DNA of 64,000 bases from Lentisphaerota bacterium (GTDB lineage Bacteria > Verrucomicrobiota > Lentisphaeria > Victivallales > Victivallaceae), in the NCBI GenBank assembly GCA_024225035.1, contig JAAEMX010000099.1:24305-88304 (forward strand), in the 5' to 3' direction. Made by a program: the position numbers and the translations under genes. This document shows positions 36,525 to 46,166 of the stretch, piece after piece. The notes under the pieces were generated by a model that did no database searches, was not told the origin of the DNA, and worked only from the letters and a program-made list of their open reading frames with translations. Within the stretch, counting starts at the first letter, position 1. Each line of letters opens with the position of its first letter.

Positions 36525-39500
36525 TTATAGTGAAAATGCTTTTCTAGGATCAGATTTGAATTTAAAGCTGACCTTTGCTGTTCTTTCCTGCTCTCCAAGA
36601 ATGGTTATTGTCCAGGTGAATATTCCGGTTTTTTCATCATAATCAGCTTTGTCCAGCAACTGGAAGAGACTGAGAACTCCTTCAATCTGGTTTGAATTAA
36701 AGGTTGAACCGTCAGACATTTGAATACTTATTTGAGATACAATCGGATCCCACCATTTAATGGAAAATTCTTTCCATATAGGTACTGAGTTGATGCCAAT
36801 AACTTCCTGGTTGCCTGAAGTAAGTGAGGTCATTTTAATAATCGTATCCTCATAAGATCTCAGGTCATAGATTGGCTCTGCGGAAATTTCCACTTGAATC
36901 GTTTTGGGGGCTCCTTTAGAGTCGAAAAGTGTCGCTGTTAAATTAAAGACTTCATCTATCAGTTTAAGCGTATCTCTAGATACAAGAGGAACGTCTAGAA
37001 GAATGCTCTTCCGGCGCCACTTATCGCCGGTTTTCTGCATGAATGGTTTAAAGTACATGTTAAAGGTAGTCCAGAATTTTCCATTTGGTGAGAAATCCTG
37101 ATCAAATGCATCAGGATCAAATGTACTTTCCGCGTCTCTGTCAAATGGGTAATCCATTTTGTACTTATTCACCATAGGAAGAAGCTGCCGCTTCCAGACT
37201 AAGTCGAGTTTGTTGCGTAGGTCCTTACTGCCGAAAATATAAATCTGCTCAATAGGTTTCAGGAACGGACCACGCAGGTCGTCCGGCATATTTATATTTC
37301 TCAACCATGCATCTACAATATTCAGGTATGAGTCTTTATCATTTAAAGCGATTTTCATCGCGATTCTGCCTAGATTTGAAAGCTCAATCTGAGGTTCCAG
37401 CAGTGAAGTTTTTTCATTTTTGGGTGGTTGCAAGACGGAAACATCACTGCAGGCGCTTTTGATAATTGACATGTACATATTTAAGCTGCCGCTGTCGATG
37501 GTATCTTTTTTCGGCTTCTTTTTTAACTTTGTATAAGCTTCAAATTTATCAACGACCGGCTGCATAAACTTGTTATCTTCAGTTATTTTAAAATGAGTGT
37601 TGGTTTTAACCAAATCTATGAGCAGCAGCAGCGGAGATTCCGGACTGGAATAATTTTTGAGGAAAAATCTAAGCTCTGTCGGGGAGTTGACATTACAGGC
37701 AAAATTATCCAGTAACATGACGTAGCTGTTGCTGTATGATTTTACATATTCCTTTAGTTTTTGATCAAAACTGTATTTAAGATAATCTGTTTTAATGCCC
37801 AGTCTGCTAATTTTTATAAGCATGTTGTTAAACTGCTTAACTGTAGGAATAATGGCGCTCTTGACTGCAAGTTTTGTGAATATTCCGGGAACCTGATATT
37901 TTCCGGTGTACAGGAACTGTCCTTTATTGTCAGGGTTGATGGTAATAGGCAGAAACAGTTGCTTAAAATTATCGGAGAAAAGCTGTTCTTCAGATTTTGT
38001 GCTGGAAAAGTAGTTTCGTAACAAGGTGTTTATCTTTGCTACAGCAACAACCTGCGGCCAGCTTTTTACCTGCAGTGGTCCGCTTTGGCTTTTTAGTGAT
38101 ATTGTTTTTACGTCTGTATCACCGAGAGCTGTTTCAGCGATTTCATTAATTGCTTTAAGCAATCTGTAGAAAGACAGGTCTTCAGGAACTTTGTAGGCCG
38201 TTTTACTGAAGACATCAATGTCATTAATCAAGCGGTTTGCCTGCTTGTCACGTATGATTTTTGAGTTAAGGAATCGTTGATACTGGGTGATGAAATTTCT
38301 AGTTTCCGATTCAAGAGATCCTCTGATTAGAGGATAATATTTATTCAGTAACAGGTCTATAGATATTTTTTTGTTGTAATATCCATAGAAATAGCTCAAG
38401 AATTTATTCACATCACTGATTGTGATAGTATCGCTTAGAGACAGGTTACTGTACAGATCTATCAAATATCTGTACTGGCTGCCAAAATAATAATCTGAAA
38501 TATTAGGGAACGCGGTAGCCCCCATAAAATGAGAACTGCGTCTTTCATCATTGTACTTGAGGAAAAATTCAATGATGTTCTGTTCAATACTTAATTCAGA
38601 ACTGATCTTATTTGAATTTTTAAGCAGATAATCAGTTAATGATGTACTCAGGCCTGATTTAATGAGAAAAATATAGAATATAGTTTTTTCCGCGCTGGTG
38701 GTTTTTCCAAGTTCAGGCAGGAGAATAAAATCATAAATATGATCAGCAATTTGTTTTTTAAGAGGCAGCAGAACGTATCCAGAAGGATAAATACTAGTCC
38801 ATGCTGATTTTTTTAATTCATTTTCAGTGTGTTTTATAAGATCAATGGACTTTTCGGTTATCATCTGTGAAAACTGGCTGGTATTGCGGGCGGCCTTTTC
38901 GTTTTCAACAAACTCACTCATTTCCTTTTTGGAGTCGCTTATGACCTGATAAGTCATAAAGGCGGACTTGCAAACAAGAAATATCACTGCTAAAGCAATC
39001 AGCATGATAATTATATTACGCCGGCGATAATTGAGCTTAGGCTTGGAGTAAAGCAGATCAAATGGACTGAGATTTTCATTATATGAAGCAAGGATCAGTC
39101 CACGAACAACAGGAGCTATAAGGATACCGTCATTGAACACAATGTGTTCCAGCCAGCCGTGCAGCTTATTTCTGATGTTTTTAAGTGTTATCAGGCAGCG
39201 CATGGCTCGGACAAGTTCAGGAGCGTTATTGCTGGATACAAGGAGGCCGCTGAGACTTTCGCTGTACTGGGTAATATTCTTAGCAAATTCTTCCGGCAGG
39301 GATTCATCTTCAGTAATGGCTGTAAAGTATTTGTAATTTGATGCTTCCAAAAAGTTAATGAAACATTCATAGCCTTCTTCTTTATTCATATTGGCCAGAG
39401 AAAAATAAACTCTGACAGGACTGCCGAATAGTTTGGACAATATATTGAGTTTTTTTCTGATTGCCAACTGCAGTTCCATGTGTTCCTCTGTCGGCTTTTC

Positions 39501-40007
39501 AGTTATTTCATGGTGGTCTATCGAAACAATCACAATTGGTTTCTGGTGTGAGAAAATTTTACGCCAGAATTTTGTGAGCTTCTTGTTGGTTACGCTCGAG
39601 TTATCGAGAACCAGGCTTTTGTTTATCTCGTTTATGAAAATGTTGCTGGTTATATAAAAATTATAATCTTTATCCGCTGCATATTCAGGGTAATACTCAT
39701 AGGCGTAACGTTCAACATCAGTACATTTCCTGACGAGGTCATCGCCTGCGCAATTCAGGTACAGGTAGTGCTTGCGGTAAGTCAATGCCAGTCTAAGACG
39801 CCACGGGAGGCATTTTTTAAAGCTGCGGAAATAAATCTTAAAGACGTTTTTAGGCCCTTTTGAAACGGCTTTTGGCGCAGGTTTTGCTTTCCTCCGAATC
39901 TTTCTGATTATAAATATCAAAGCAATTACGATGGCGATAGCAATGAGTATACCGCCTGATAACATATAATGGCTTCTTATTAGACCAAATATTCTTGCTA
40001 AAAACAT
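36525..40007 (-). CDS. tssM: TssM (IcmF)-like membrane protein, without P-loop
   Basis: 1160 residues with two N-terminal membrane helices (about 16-35 and 331-350) enclosing a cytoplasmic domain, then a large periplasmic part ending in the beta-rich TssM C-terminal domain (FTWTITILGEQERTAKVSF). The cytoplasmic domain shows no Walker A; the equivalent strand reads YLYLNCAGDD. Some known TssM proteins also lack the ATPase motif. TssM spans the envelope and joins TssL to TssJ. It begins a second transcription segment after a terminator; ATG 40007 has CAGGATT upstream. The other TssM in this window, at 55503, is about 490 residues longer and has an intact P-loop. Confidence 0.8.
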   Translation of the reverse strand: MFLARIFGLIRSHYMLSGGILIAIAIVIALIFIIRKIRRKAKPAPKAVSKGPKNVFKIYFRSFKKCLPWRLRLALTYRKHYLYLNCAGDDLVRKCTDVERYAYEYYPEYAADKDYNFYITSNIFINEINKSLVLDNSSVTNKKLTKFWRKIFSHQKPIVIVSIDHHEITEKPTEEHMELQLAIRKKLNILSKLFGSPVRVYFSLANMNKEEGYECFINFLEASNYKYFTAITEDESLPEEFAKNITQYSESLSGLLVSSNNAPELVRAMRCLITLKNIRNKLHGWLEHIVFNDGILIAPVVRGLILASYNENLSPFDLLYSKPKLNYRRRNIIIMLIALAVIFLVCKSAFMTYQVISDSKKEMSEFVENEKAARNTSQFSQMITEKSIDLIKHTENELKKSAWTSIYPSGYVLLPLKKQIADHIYDFILLPELGKTTSAEKTIFYIFLIKSGLSTSLTDYLLKNSNKISSELSIEQNIIEFFLKYNDERRSSHFMGATAFPNISDYYFGSQYRYLIDLYSNLSLSDTITISDVNKFLSYFYGYYNKKISIDLLLNKYYPLIRGSLESETRNFITQYQRFLNSKIIRDKQANRLINDIDVFSKTAYKVPEDLSFYRLLKAINEIAETALGDTDVKTISLKSQSGPLQVKSWPQVVAVAKINTLLRNYFSSTKSEEQLFSDNFKQLFLPITINPDNKGQFLYTGKYQVPGIFTKLAVKSAIIPTVKQFNNMLIKISRLGIKTDYLKYSFDQKLKEYVKSYSNSYVMLLDNFACNVNSPTELRFFLKNYSSPESPLLLLIDLVKTNTHFKITEDNKFMQPVVDKFEAYTKLKKKPKKDTIDSGSLNMYMSIIKSACSDVSVLQPPKNEKTSLLEPQIELSNLGRIAMKIALNDKDSYLNIVDAWLRNINMPDDLRGPFLKPIEQIYIFGSKDLRNKLDLVWKRQLLPMVNKYKMDYPFDRDAESTFDPDAFDQDFSPNGKFWTTFNMYFKPFMQKTGDKWRRKSILLDVPLVSRDTLKLIDEVFNLTATLFDSKGAPKTIQVEISAEPIYDLRSYEDTIIKMTSLTSGNQEVIGINSVPIWKEFSIKWWDPIVSQISIQMSDGSTFNSNQIEGVLSLFQLLDKADYDEKTGIFTWTITILGEQERTAKVSFKFKSDPRKAFSL

Positions 40008-40144
40008 AATCCTGCCCTGCTGTTATATTGTTAATTTTATAGGTTACAAATATAGCAATAACCGCTTAAGCAAGCGGTTTTCGGAAAATATTTCGAACAA
40101 GGGGAGAGAGCATGTATTCGGTTGACGTCGACTGTCATCACATG

Positions 40145-40193
40145 CAAAAAAAAACTCTCAATGTGAAACAGAGTATTACACATTGAGCAGTTT
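40145..40193 (-). terminator. Intrinsic terminator between tssK and tssM
   Basis: On the minus strand CTCAATGTG and CACATTGAG (extended by AAACT/AGTTT with a bulge) form a stem around 13 bases, followed by nine Ts (40154-40146). It starts about 60 bases after tssK. A second stem CCGCTT/AAGCGG lies at 40059-40078. This predicts two transcripts for cluster 1, or partial read-through. Confidence 0.85.
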
Positions 40194-40251
40194 AGGGCAG
40201 TTTTTAAAATTATGTTCCTCATTACCCCTCTCTCCGCAATTTCACATAATA

Positions 40252-41454
40252 TCAGTAATAGTATAAATAGAACTTAATATCTTTGTACTCTTCTTTATCC
40301 GGGAATGTCAAAGCACGGTCTTTGATGACATAATCCCATTCTTTTCCCATGCCCAGTTGATAGAAAATACAGTTTCCGCTCAAATAGTGACGGAACGGAA
40401 CTTTCTTAACTTCAGTCTTTTTAAGTCCGCTAAGAGCCAGTTTGTTAATGGTCGGATAGCGTGACGGGCTTGACAGCTTGGTTTCGTCAATATCGAACGG
40501 CTGTTCTTCAGAACGTTTCTGCACGACAAAATACAGGTTCTTGGCATACAGGATTGTATCCTCAAGGTCTTTTGCGGTCAGGAAGCCTTCTTCAAGTTCA
40601 AATTTGACATATTTAACGGCTCTGTTTTCATGAGAAACCAGATCGTCAATTTTTCCTATCAACTGATCAAAACACTGATAGATATTGTTGTGATCATAAG
40701 TGTCTATCTCTTCAACCTGAACACTAAAGAATAAACATACCCTGACATATAGTTCATGTAGTCTATTGTATAAATAAAACGGGTGAACCTGATTGTTTGC
40801 TTTAATATTTCTCAAGTGAAATTTGATGTCATGAGCGCATGTCAGAACCGGTTTGTAATCTACTGCTTTGAGCAGGAAGTCCTTGTCTTTGTTCATGCGG
40901 TCATAACTGGTGAATATCTTTTCACAGATTGCGCCTGACTGCTCACGCAGTGAGCTGCAAAGAGAAATAGATGCATTGACAGTCGGAGGCAGGTAATCAC
41001 CGGCGAGGGACCAGTTTTTGCTGAGGTCTTTCTCTACGCCTAACAGTTTGAAATAGTAATTGGCTGACGGGTCTGGCTTGGTGGCGAATGTAAGTAAGTA
41101 GCCATGGCATTTGAAGCTCTTTTCATCAGCGTTATAAGCTATATCTTTATCACCCACGTTCAGGTATAATTCTACTTTATTCTCTTTGCAACTGCTCAAA
41201 TCGTAGTCTTTGCACTCAGCGTTGATTTCAAGCTCGATAACCTGGCCGTCAATTGTTATCATTTCCAGTTTTGTGACACGGACTATGCCCATTTTTAGAA
41301 ATGATTCTTCTATTTCCAGCCTTGTCACGCCATAAAACGGTACGCCGCTGGAGCACATTATTTTGAAGAACTTAGCGCTCAATGCATTCTGCAAGTGTTC
41401 AAAATGGTCTGGCAAAAGAGATTGACCCATATACCATTTTATATCAGGTATCAT
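40252..41454 (-). CDS. tssK: TssK-like T6SS baseplate-membrane connector
   Basis: 400 residues beginning IKWYMGQSLLPDHFEHLQNA, the TssK opening (W...G..L.P.HF). TssK trimers attach the baseplate to TssL and TssM. It is shorter and more divergent than the paralogue at 61258. GGGAG precedes ATG 41454. It lies between tssF and the terminator. Confidence 0.82.
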   Translation of the reverse strand: MIPDIKWYMGQSLLPDHFEHLQNALSAKFFKIMCSSGVPFYGVTRLEIEESFLKMGIVRVTKLEMITIDGQVIELEINAECKDYDLSSCKENKVELYLNVGDKDIAYNADEKSFKCHGYLLTFATKPDPSANYYFKLLGVEKDLSKNWSLAGDYLPPTVNASISLCSSLREQSGAICEKIFTSYDRMNKDKDFLLKAVDYKPVLTCAHDIKFHLRNIKANNQVHPFYLYNRLHELYVRVCLFFSVQVEEIDTYDHNNIYQCFDQLIGKIDDLVSHENRAVKYVKFELEEGFLTAKDLEDTILYAKNLYFVVQKRSEEQPFDIDETKLSSPSRYPTINKLALSGLKKTEVKKVPFRHYLSGNCIFYQLGMGKEWDYVIKDRALTFPDKEEYKDIKFYLYYY

Positions 41455-41505
41455 AATATACTCCCGAGTTATAATAATAATTTTTAAGTTTATATGTTAA
41501 AATTT

Positions 41506-43080
41506 TTAGCTTGAACTTGCCTTGGTCACCTTAAATACAGCTTCACATAAACATTTTCTCTGAAAACCAAGATTACTATTTAGAAAATGCTCAAGACCAT
41601 TGAGCAGCAGTTCAACTAGAGACTGATTTTTTAAGTCAGACTCCTTGAATACCAATTTATAAATACAGAAATAAGGCTCCTTTTGTTCCACATGAACCGC
41701 AAGTAAATCATGAATTAATGGAAACGCTACTGATGTTGAGTTGATCAGAGTATGCAGCAGCAGCTTAAAGTCTTCAAGACGCAGGAAGGAGCAGTTGTGG
41801 AGTTTAAGCAGTCCAAGGATATTTCCGGAGCTGACAAACTCAGTCATATCACAGAATTTTTTATATATGATAGGATCAATTCCAAAGCTGCCTATCTGCT
41901 TATTGTAAAAGCTCAGCATCAGACTGTGAGGGTCGATTTCAAACAGCTGTGTCCATTCGGCTTGTACATTAACCTGAGTTTCTAAGAGGTCAGGTGGTAA
42001 ATTCAGTTCTATGTGGCGATAACGTTTATTCAGCAAAGTTGACTCATAGACCAGGCGATAAGAAGCGCCTCGAGGCGGAGTCGTAAAAATTTCCGGTTGT
42101 ACCTTGCCGCTTCCTTCTTTTGCCTCATAAGTCACTGTTCGGATGAAATACGGCATGAAATCATCAGATTGAGGATGGATTAAAGGGTATGATTCTTCAG
42201 CGGCATTATAGTTAATTACTTCAGCAAATTCAGTCTGCATATTGAGTAACGGCATGTAGTTTACATGAAAGATTTTATCAAGGTCATACCTTGCAATCAG
42301 AGGGTTTACCTGTAGTGACACTGTCATATTGCTAATAGGTTCGTCACTTTTTATAAAATGCTTAATAACAACATTTAAATTGAGGGAAAATTCTGGTGAA
42401 TTCAGAAGCATTCTGATATTAGTATTGGGATGTACTGCATAGTGAGCATGGGTGGCGGTACTGATATCAAATACTTCATTTCGTCCTGAATTATAGGAGA
42501 CTTCAATAGTGCCGATTTTTGCCTCTTTCATTAACGAATAAAGGTAGATGCTGCGAATCGCATCATTTGTATAATTTATCCACAGGAAAAAATTGTCAAT
42601 ATCAAAGACAAAAGGAGAAGGACCGGCCAGCTGTATTTTAACCTGTTTTGTATCATAGTCATACCATGACTTTGAACACTCAAATGGTAGAACATGGTTT
42701 TCAAGAATATTTTCGCAATAAACATTTTGGCGTTCATGTGACGCATCGGGAGAAAAACTGTAACCTGCCAGCTTTTCTCCAACGTGTATTGGTAACGGTC
42801 TCAACAGTTGCAGTTTGGGTTTTATCTTTACAAGCAGACGGTTTGGAAGCACGGAGAAAAAGTAAGGGAAAAGGTTACGCATCCGTTGAATTTTAGATTC
42901 CATAAAGAAGTTAATAGTATTTTCTTCTGTTTTGGCATCATAAAATGCGACCAGCTCCAGGAACTTTTCATAAAGTCCGGGGCTGGATATATCACGGTTT
43001 TCTTTAACCGCTGTGAGATCTATTCCCGACCTTAGATCGGATAATGACTCAATGAATCTTTTTCCCATTTCAAAATTCAT
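41506..43080 (-). CDS. tssF: TssF-like T6SS baseplate protein
   Basis: 524 residues. The N-terminal SSPGLYEKFLELVAFYDAKT and FFMESKIQRMRNLFPYFFSV follow the TssF pattern (DP.VERL.E.FAFL.A, then LYPH...PxPS). The middle contains beta-rich stretches such as FTTPPRGASYRLVYE. Together with TssG and TssK it forms the baseplate wedge. It is divergent but co-located with all partners. Confidence 0.75.
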   Translation of the reverse strand: MNFEMGKRFIESLSDLRSGIDLTAVKENRDISSPGLYEKFLELVAFYDAKTEENTINFFMESKIQRMRNLFPYFFSVLPNRLLVKIKPKLQLLRPLPIHVGEKLAGYSFSPDASHERQNVYCENILENHVLPFECSKSWYDYDTKQVKIQLAGPSPFVFDIDNFFLWINYTNDAIRSIYLYSLMKEAKIGTIEVSYNSGRNEVFDISTATHAHYAVHPNTNIRMLLNSPEFSLNLNVVIKHFIKSDEPISNMTVSLQVNPLIARYDLDKIFHVNYMPLLNMQTEFAEVINYNAAEESYPLIHPQSDDFMPYFIRTVTYEAKEGSGKVQPEIFTTPPRGASYRLVYESTLLNKRYRHIELNLPPDLLETQVNVQAEWTQLFEIDPHSLMLSFYNKQIGSFGIDPIIYKKFCDMTEFVSSGNILGLLKLHNCSFLRLEDFKLLLHTLINSTSVAFPLIHDLLAVHVEQKEPYFCIYKLVFKESDLKNQSLVELLLNGLEHFLNSNLGFQRKCLCEAVFKVTKASSS

Positions 43081-43095
43081 ATAAGCATGCTCCGG

Positions 43096-43749
43096 TCAGC
43101 GAAGTACAAGATTTAATACCCAAATAGTCGAAACATAAAATACTAGAACTACGAACGCTGCTGGAAGAAAATAATATTTGATACAATTTTCCTTGACTAG
43201 TTCCCAGAAGGAAATTTTGTCAGAGAAAATTTTCATAGACTGCTTTGAGGCTTCTTCAGGAATATGAAAAGTCTTTAATATCGCTTCCAGTTTTGAAATA
43301 TAATAATTACGTGTTTTCTTGATATTACTGTCTACCAGCTGTCCTTTAAATCCATATTGTAGAATCAGATAATTTAACTGATAGACCAGTTCCGGGAAAG
43401 TAGGCTGCTCCAGAGTTTGTTCAAGCAGCTCGTAATACTTTTCTCCACCGTCCTGGATGTCGTAAATTTCTTTCTGCATTTTAGGCCAGTTAACGTTGTT
43501 TTCTGCAAAAAAGATACTGATTATTTCATCGCAGAAAACTATGATAGGAAATAAAATGAAATAGTTTGTCTTTACGCCAAGCTCTTTGTCACACATTTCC
43601 GAAAGGACATTGATTCTAGCCCTGAGGTTGCTTCTAAACTCAATCACTTTCTCTGCATCATTCAATATTTCGGGCAGCAATGTACTTTTTGATTCCTCCA
43701 GAAAAAGGAACAATTCGGTTATTTTATCCCATATATCCAGTTTTATCAT
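43096..43749 (-). CDS. tssL: TssL (DotU)-like inner membrane protein
   Basis: 217 residues; helical cytoplasmic hook with FILFPIIVFCDEIISIFF and QLNYLILQYGFKGQLV (DotU-like YxxLxLGFxGxY position) and a single C-terminal membrane helix (YYFLPAAFVVLVFYVSTIWV). No peptidoglycan-binding extension. It lies next to tssJ and tssF. Confidence 0.8.
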   Translation of the reverse strand: MIKLDIWDKITELFLFLEESKSTLLPEILNDAEKVIEFRSNLRARINVLSEMCDKELGVKTNYFILFPIIVFCDEIISIFFAENNVNWPKMQKEIYDIQDGGEKYYELLEQTLEQPTFPELVYQLNYLILQYGFKGQLVDSNIKKTRNYYISKLEAILKTFHIPEEASKQSMKIFSDKISFWELVKENCIKYYFLPAAFVVLVFYVSTIWVLNLVLR

Positions 43750-43767
43750 AATTACACCCGTTTTAGC

Positions 43768-44220
43768 TTAGAATAATAAACTGCTTCCTGCTTTAACCTT
43801 TTGTATGTAATTTTCTCCAAGATGGAAGGTATATGTCATGTCTTTATCAAGCTTTTTGATACGGTATTTCCATGCTTTGCCACCGGGTTTGGAGAATAGA
43901 AAATAAACAGAAACAGAACTTCCTGATGGAACTTTGATAGTTTTTGAAATGCTGTCGTTATCCGGGCTTATGAAGATGTTTGTAGGATCTTTGTCTTCAA
44001 GGAATGAGTTATATACACTTTCATAAGTGGCACGGACAAAATCTTTTTCGCTGTCAGCTCTAACCACGGCATAGAAAACTTTGCCGTAATTTGTCAGTTG
44101 AGTTGTATTGATTTCAGTCTCTAAGTTTACAGTGCTGCCTGCTTTTGATGCACAGCCCGAAGAAGAGACAATTACAGCAGTGCAAACCACCGCAAGTAAA
44201 ACTGTTATTATTTGTTTCAT
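43768..44220 (-). CDS. tssJ: TssJ-like outer membrane lipoprotein
   Basis: 150 residues with a lipoprotein signal (VIVSSSGC) and a small beta-sandwich-like mature part (SGSSVSVYFLFSKPGG). TssJ anchors TssM at the outer membrane. Low sequence similarity is usual for this family, so position and lipobox carry most of the weight. Confidence 0.7.
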   Translation of the reverse strand: MKQIITVLLAVVCTAVIVSSSGCASKAGSTVNLETEINTTQLTNYGKVFYAVVRADSEKDFVRATYESVYNSFLEDKDPTNIFISPDNDSISKTIKVPSGSSVSVYFLFSKPGGKAWKYRIKKLDKDMTYTFHLGENYIQKVKAGSSLLF

Positions 44221-44263
44221 TCTATACCCTCACTATTATATTTGTTCTAGTAATATTTTCTAC

Positions 44264-45361
44264 TTATCTAATTGTGTCGTTATCATTTTCAGTCTGATAA
44301 TAATCTTCGCTTTCGTCCAGTTCAGTCTGTCCAGATTCTTCATATTGTGCTGATCCAGGCTGCATGAATTCTTCAGATACAAGTCCTTCTTTAGCTTTCA
44401 CTTTGACCATGTTCTTTAAGAAATCAGGTAACTCGGTGAAAGTTTTAGCTTTTTTCCCCTTTAACAGCTCTTTATCTGCAGCCAGGGCTTCAGAGTTGAT
44501 CTTATACATTTGTTCTGTTACATGCCATTCCAAGGTATCTTTGTATTGGTTTATAATATTGAGTACCTGTTCAAAGTTCTTTGTCATGGCTTCATATAAC
44601 GGAAAAAAGATCCCGGGAAAATATTCCCGGGGGTCAAAATTTATAACTTCTCTATTTATTGCTTGAAAATAGATCGCTGCTTCTAAAAATCTCTCTTCTT
44701 CCATCAGCTGTCTGAATACTTCAATCCTATTCCGCAGAGCCTCCCACTTGGTGCCTTCCTCAGCGACTTGCCTAGGCCCGGATATAGGTTTTTGAGGCTC
44801 AGCCGGTAACTGCTCTGAGGCCTGAAGTTCTTCAGAATCTGGTGCTGTCTGGTTTTTCTCCGCAGCAGTTTCTACAATACTTTTCATCTCATCAATAACA
44901 GCCTGATAGTCAGCGCTGTACTTTGTCAACATCAGTTTTTGAATACTATCAAGCTGATCTATAATTTTATCTTTGTTTTCAGGGTTATACCCGTCCGGTG
45001 TCTCTGCATTAATATATAAAATGGCCTGTTTTAATGCCTTAAAGAACCAGGTCAATGAATTGTCTATATGAATTCTTAAATTTATCTGCGGCTCCAGCTC
45101 AAGTTCTTCATTTGCGAGCAGTGCTGCAATGTCATTTAAGTGTTGGTCAATGTTTTTAAGTTTATTACTGTGTAAATCACAGAAAACCTTATAAATAAAT
45201 ATGCGAATGTCATTTTGACCGTCCTGCCAGATATCGGCAATAGCCTCTTTAGCCTTATCATAATCAAGTGTGGAGATAAGGGAGCTGATCTCGCTGAATT
45301 GAATGCTGTCAATTCCTTGAACAGACATATCATCATCGTATTGATCATTTTCGGGGCTCAT
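44264..45361 (-). CDS. TssA-like T6SS protein
   Basis: 365 residues from ATG 45361, which has GAGGAG seven bases upstream. Helical throughout, with a charged middle and an acidic tail. The segment LRNRIEVFRQLMEEERFLEA followed by INFDPREYFPGIF recalls the C-terminal part of ImpA/TssA-type proteins, where the last word is usually WDP or DPxxYFP. TssA primes and caps the growing tail. The identification is tentative. Confidence 0.5.
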   Translation of the reverse strand: MSPENDQYDDDMSVQGIDSIQFSEISSLISTLDYDKAKEAIADIWQDGQNDIRIFIYKVFCDLHSNKLKNIDQHLNDIAALLANEELELEPQINLRIHIDNSLTWFFKALKQAILYINAETPDGYNPENKDKIIDQLDSIQKLMLTKYSADYQAVIDEMKSIVETAAEKNQTAPDSEELQASEQLPAEPQKPISGPRQVAEEGTKWEALRNRIEVFRQLMEEERFLEAAIYFQAINREVINFDPREYFPGIFFPLYEAMTKNFEQVLNIINQYKDTLEWHVTEQMYKINSEALAADKELLKGKKAKTFTELPDFLKNMVKVKAKEGLVSEEFMQPGSAQYEESGQTELDESEDYYQTENDNDTIR

Positions 45362-45421
45362 TTCTCTACTCCTCAATTAAAATTATTCCGGCGGCATAAC
45401 GCCGCCGGTCAGTAATGGACT

Positions 45422-46027
45422 CTACTGATTAGGCGCAAACTCAATTGTATCGGGACAACCGATTTGATTTGCCCATGAAAAAACAACTTGTCCAGTATTT
45501 ATCATCTGGAAGTCCATTAAATAGAATCGCGTTAAGACGCCTAGAACCGCGCTGGATTCTACTTGCAGTTTTTGCCTGTTTTTTATTCGCAAATTCAGTG
45601 GTCCACCGGATTTAAGCTCAACCATTTGAAACCATACATTATCATCACTTACCTTTGTAGATACATGCTGGTTTTTGTTAAAACCATCTATTTCAAATGT
45701 ATAGTTTGTGGTACCGCCACCGCTGAACAGTTTATTCACGAAATCTTCGTGAGCAATTCCTGTCATGCTGCCGGTAGTTACGCCGTTACTGGTGCGTAGC
45801 TCAAAGCGCTCAATAATAAGAGCAGCTTTAGCAGTTGAAGTGGCCCCGCCGTCATATACGTCAAATTCAGTAGCAGACCCAAAGGTCTTTTCTGAAAATG
45901 TCGTGCAGAAAATACGGTGGCCGTCGGACAGTTCACTGCCGGCTTTGCCGTTCAGGGCTGCATCAGCTACTGTTTGAAAATATAGTGCGCTGCCGGGATC
46001 TACATCAAGATATTCTTTTCCTATCAT
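45422..46027 (-). CDS. hcp: Hcp-like T6SS tube protein
   Basis: 201 residues, beta-rich (for example LIIERFELRTSNGVTTGSMT and NYTFEIDGFNK), with no signal peptide. Size and position between tssC and the baseplate genes fit Hcp, whose hexamers stack as the inner tube. It is longer than the usual 160-170 residues and divergent. A stem-loop separates it from tssC, which often allows different mRNA levels. Confidence 0.65.
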   Translation of the reverse strand: MIGKEYLDVDPGSALYFQTVADAALNGKAGSELSDGHRIFCTTFSEKTFGSATEFDVYDGGATSTAKAALIIERFELRTSNGVTTGSMTGIAHEDFVNKLFSGGGTTNYTFEIDGFNKNQHVSTKVSDDNVWFQMVELKSGGPLNLRIKNRQKLQVESSAVLGVLTRFYLMDFQMINTGQVVFSWANQIGCPDTIEFAPNQ

Positions 46028-46125
46028 TTTCCTGCCTCATGCTTTTTGAATTTTTATAACATTAACCCGATGGGCTGCTAAAAAAAATTAATCAATTCTC
46101 TCTAAACGGGTAAATAATTAGGAAA

Positions 46126-46149
46126 TCGTGCCGCAAAAATGCGGCACGA
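46126..46149 (-). terminator. Stem-loop between tssC and hcp
   Basis: Perfect 10-bp stem TCGTGCCGCA/TGCGGCACGA with a four-base loop, followed on the minus strand by TTTCC only. Partial terminator or mRNA-stabilising element. Confidence 0.7.
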
Positions 46150-46166
46150 CAATTCGATATAATCTA

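Noticed and set aside
40101..40235. Possible structured RNA with outer stem GGAGAGAG/CTCTCTCC
   Set aside because: The inner hairpin with T-run is better explained as a terminator for tssK; the outer stem is only eight bases over 118.
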